From WHTI01 sp963756365 (GTDB lineage Bacteria; Actinomycetota; CADDZG01; WHSQ01): DNA of 64,000 nt. The notes under the pieces were generated by a model. The model was not told the origin of the DNA and searched no databases. It worked only from the letters and a program-made list of their open reading frames with translations. Below are positions 61,934 through 64,000 of the stretch, in pieces. The first letter of the stretch is position 1. Every line of letters starts with the position of its first letter. The stretch spans positions 992,001 through 1,056,000 of the forward strand of contig CAVWNF010000003.1 in the NCBI GenBank assembly GCA_963756365.1, given 5' to 3'. A program made the translations under genes and the position numbers.

Positions 61934-64000
61934 ATGAGCGAGGTAACCAAACCGAAAGATAGGCGCTCGAGTGCCGGTCCCGCGGGGATCTGGGCGCTCG
62001 ATATCGCCATCCTCGGCGCGGTCCTGATCCTCTGTCTGCGCTTCGTTTCGAACCTGGAGCCCCTCGACGCCCCCGTCACGCTGAGGTGGTGGATGGTCGC
62101 GATCGGCTTCTGTCTCGCGGAAGTGTTCGTGGTCCACGTCCAGTTCCAGAAGGAGACCCTCTCGATCTCTCTGAGCGAGGTCCCTCTCGTCTTGGGCTTG
62201 TTCCTGGCTTCTCCATACGAACTGCTCTTCGGGCAGATCGTCGGAGCCGCCGTTGCCTTGATCTTCCATCGACGACAGTTCTCGCTGATGAAGCTCGCGT
62301 TCAACCTCGGCCTCTTCGCACTCCAGGCGTGCATCGCCTTGTTGGTCTTCCACGCGGTCGTCGCTCTGGGTGAACCAACGTCCTGGGTTGGCTGGGTCGC
62401 AACGTTCGATGCGACCCTTGCGGTTGATCTTGTGGGTGGCGTCGCGATCCTCGCGGCGATCTCGATCGCAGACGGACGCCCCGGAGACTCGATCAATCTG
62501 ATGGGCGCCGGTCTGATCGCGACATTCCTCAACACGTGCCTCGCTCTGGCGGCGGTGCTGATGATCTCGACGAACGTCTCGGCCGCGTGGCTGTTCGGGG
62601 TTCTGGTGGTCTCCCTCTTCATGGCCTACAGGGCCAACGCATCGCTGCGACGCAACCACGAAAGCCTGCGCGTCCTCTACAGCTTCACGAAGACGGTCCA
62701 GGAGCCGAGGCACGTCGAAGCCGTCATCCCTGCTGCGTTGGAACAGTTGAAGAACATGTTCAAGTCAGACGTGGCTCAACTGCTGACGTTCAGTGATGCC
62801 CAAGGTGGTCGAGCACTGCGAACGGTTTCGGGGCCCGACGGAAGCGTCAGGCAGATGGAGCCCCTCGGCGCTGACGCCGTGACCAACCTGTGGAGCTTCT
62901 TCGAGACCTCCGACGCGGTGGTGGTGGAACGCGAGAGCGAGCTGACCGCGATCCGTCTGTTGTTCCCCGAGGTGGGGGAGCGGTGTTGCATGCTGGCGAC
63001 CCTCACCGGAGCACAGGGCGTATCGGGGGTCGTGCTCGTGGGCAACCCGGTGGGCGAGGTTGGCACATACGGTCAGGCCGAACTCGAGCTGTTCGTCACC
63101 GCCGCCGCACACGTAGGTGCCTCCATGGAGAACGGGAGGTTGGTCGAAGACCTCCGCCACGAGGAGCACCGTGCGCTACACGATTCGCTTACGGGTCTCC
63201 CGAACCGGGCTTTGTTCCACGACCGACTGTCGCAGTCTCTCGTGTCGGCCGACCGCCAGGGTCGCTCCGTCGCGGTGATGCTGCTCGACCTCGACAACTT
63301 CAAAGAGGTCAATGACACCCTTGGCCATCACAGTGGAGACGAGCTGCTGCGCGAGATCGCCGCGCGTCTGCGGAGTGTGCTTCGCGGCAGCGATACCGTC
63401 GCCCGACTTGGAGGCGACGAGTTCGCGATCCTTGTCCCGAACATCGAACGACAGCGAGGAGATCGACGAGGTGGCGTCAAAGGTGATGATCAAGCTCCAG
63501 GAGCCCGTCATCCTCGAAGAACTCAACCTCGAGGTAGGAGCGAGCTTCGGCATCGCTATCTATCCCGATCACGCATCTGACGCGGCCGACCTCATCCAAC
63601 GGGCAGACATCGCGATGTATAGCGCGAAGGCGAGCCGCACGGGCTACGAGGTCTACTCGCAGGAACGACACCGCCACTCTCCGGGTCGCATCGCCCTGGT
63701 GGCGGACCTGCGAGCCGCTCTCGATAACGGCGAGCTAGAGGTCAACTACCAGCCCAAGGCCGAGTTGCCGACCGGGAAGATCATCGGGGTCGAGGCTCTC
63801 CTTCGATGGGATCACCCGGTCCATGGACGCATCCCGCCGGACGAGTTCATACCCGTCGCCGAGCACACCGGTCTGATGAGAGGGCTAACCCTCTTCGTGC
63901 TGGAGTCGGCGATCAGCCAGTGCCGCGACTGGAGCGTCGCCGGGCGCCCCCTGACCATCGCCGTGAACCTCTCGGCCCGTAGCCTCCTGGACTCCCGTCT
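61934..64000 (+). CDS. Membrane GGDEF-EAL protein with GAF domain (3'-truncated, one frame break)
   Basis: Makes or degrades the second messenger c-di-GMP. ATG 61934 with GGGAG upstream. Residues about 20-240 hold seven or eight membrane segments, then a GAF-like domain (about 255-400). The diguanylate cyclase domain has DSLTGLPNRALFHDRL, DLDNFKEVNDTLGHHSGDEL and the active-site GGDEF, with an inhibitory I-site RGSD five residues before it. One added base near 63452 shifts the frame; FGIAIYPDHASDAADLIQRA and DIAMYSAK finish the domain. The EAL domain follows with VNYQPKAELPTGKIIGVEAL and PDEFIPVAEHTGLM, and the window ends inside it. Both catalytic motifs look intact so far. Confidence 0.92.

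Overview
The window is high-GC DNA, very probably from an uncultured actinobacterium (Actinomycetota). The evidence is an ANTAR response regulator of the PdtaR type, a DtxR-family regulator, a GPGG-motif small membrane protein, a DUF5808-like protein, an LPFTG cell-wall anchored protein, tRNAs without an encoded CCA, and many genes that start 6-8 bases after a TANNNT hexamer with no ribosome binding site (leaderless transcripts). The order trpC-trpB-trpA ... pdtaR ... polA-rpsA-coaE ... uvrB ... uvrA matches the order of these genes in Mycobacterium tuberculosis (Rv1611 to Rv1638), so the backbone is conserved and the blocks between the anchors are lineage-specific additions.

Layout. 1-2.6 kb: end of the trp operon. 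2.7-4.0 kb: a 15-codon ORF, tRNA-Leu(CAA), a 76-base tandem duplication, a coiled-coil protein and PdtaR. 4.2-11.9 kb: one long operon with a branched-chain-type amino acid ABC transporter (livJHMGF), a ketimine reductase of the ornithine cyclodeaminase family and an FAD amine oxidase. 11.9-13.6 kb, opposite strand: both subunits of aconitase X. 13.8-17.1 kb: a polar amino acid ABC transporter and a cupredoxin lipoprotein. Aconitase X plus ketimine reductase plus two amino acid importers suggests catabolism of cis-3-hydroxyproline or a related imino acid. 17.1-26.7 kb: DUF554 membrane protein, type 5 uracil-DNA glycosylase, glutamate synthase large subunit, ferritin, a histidine kinase/GAF pair and a DtxR-family regulator. 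26.7-37.3 kb: polA, rpsA, coaE, HAD hydrolase, amidase, uvrB and a MATE exporter. 37.3-43.5 kb: a class V aminotransferase, then a four-gene FTR1-type iron uptake operon under a perfect 20-base palindrome that overlaps its promoter; the operon includes an unexpected hydantoinase-type ATPase and proteins that share one helical domain. 43.6-49.9 kb: uvrA, a patatin / PQQ-type sugar dehydrogenase operon and an alpha/beta hydrolase. 49.9-62 kb: a block of exported proteins (M6 protease, RTX-repeat protein, LPFTG surface protein, GH114 glycosidase, S8 protease with Trp-rich repeats) with tRNA-Val. The window ends inside a GGDEF-EAL protein.

Sequence quality dominates interpretation. About twenty genes that look functional are broken by one-base shifts, mostly apparent insertions, while neighbours such as polA, rpsA, uvrB and uvrA are intact. 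Frame breaks inside conserved domains, with family-typical sequence resuming in the next frame, are much better explained by residual long-read errors than by pseudogenes. I therefore annotate across them and give approximate break points. Gene coordinates in those cases describe the whole interrupted gene.
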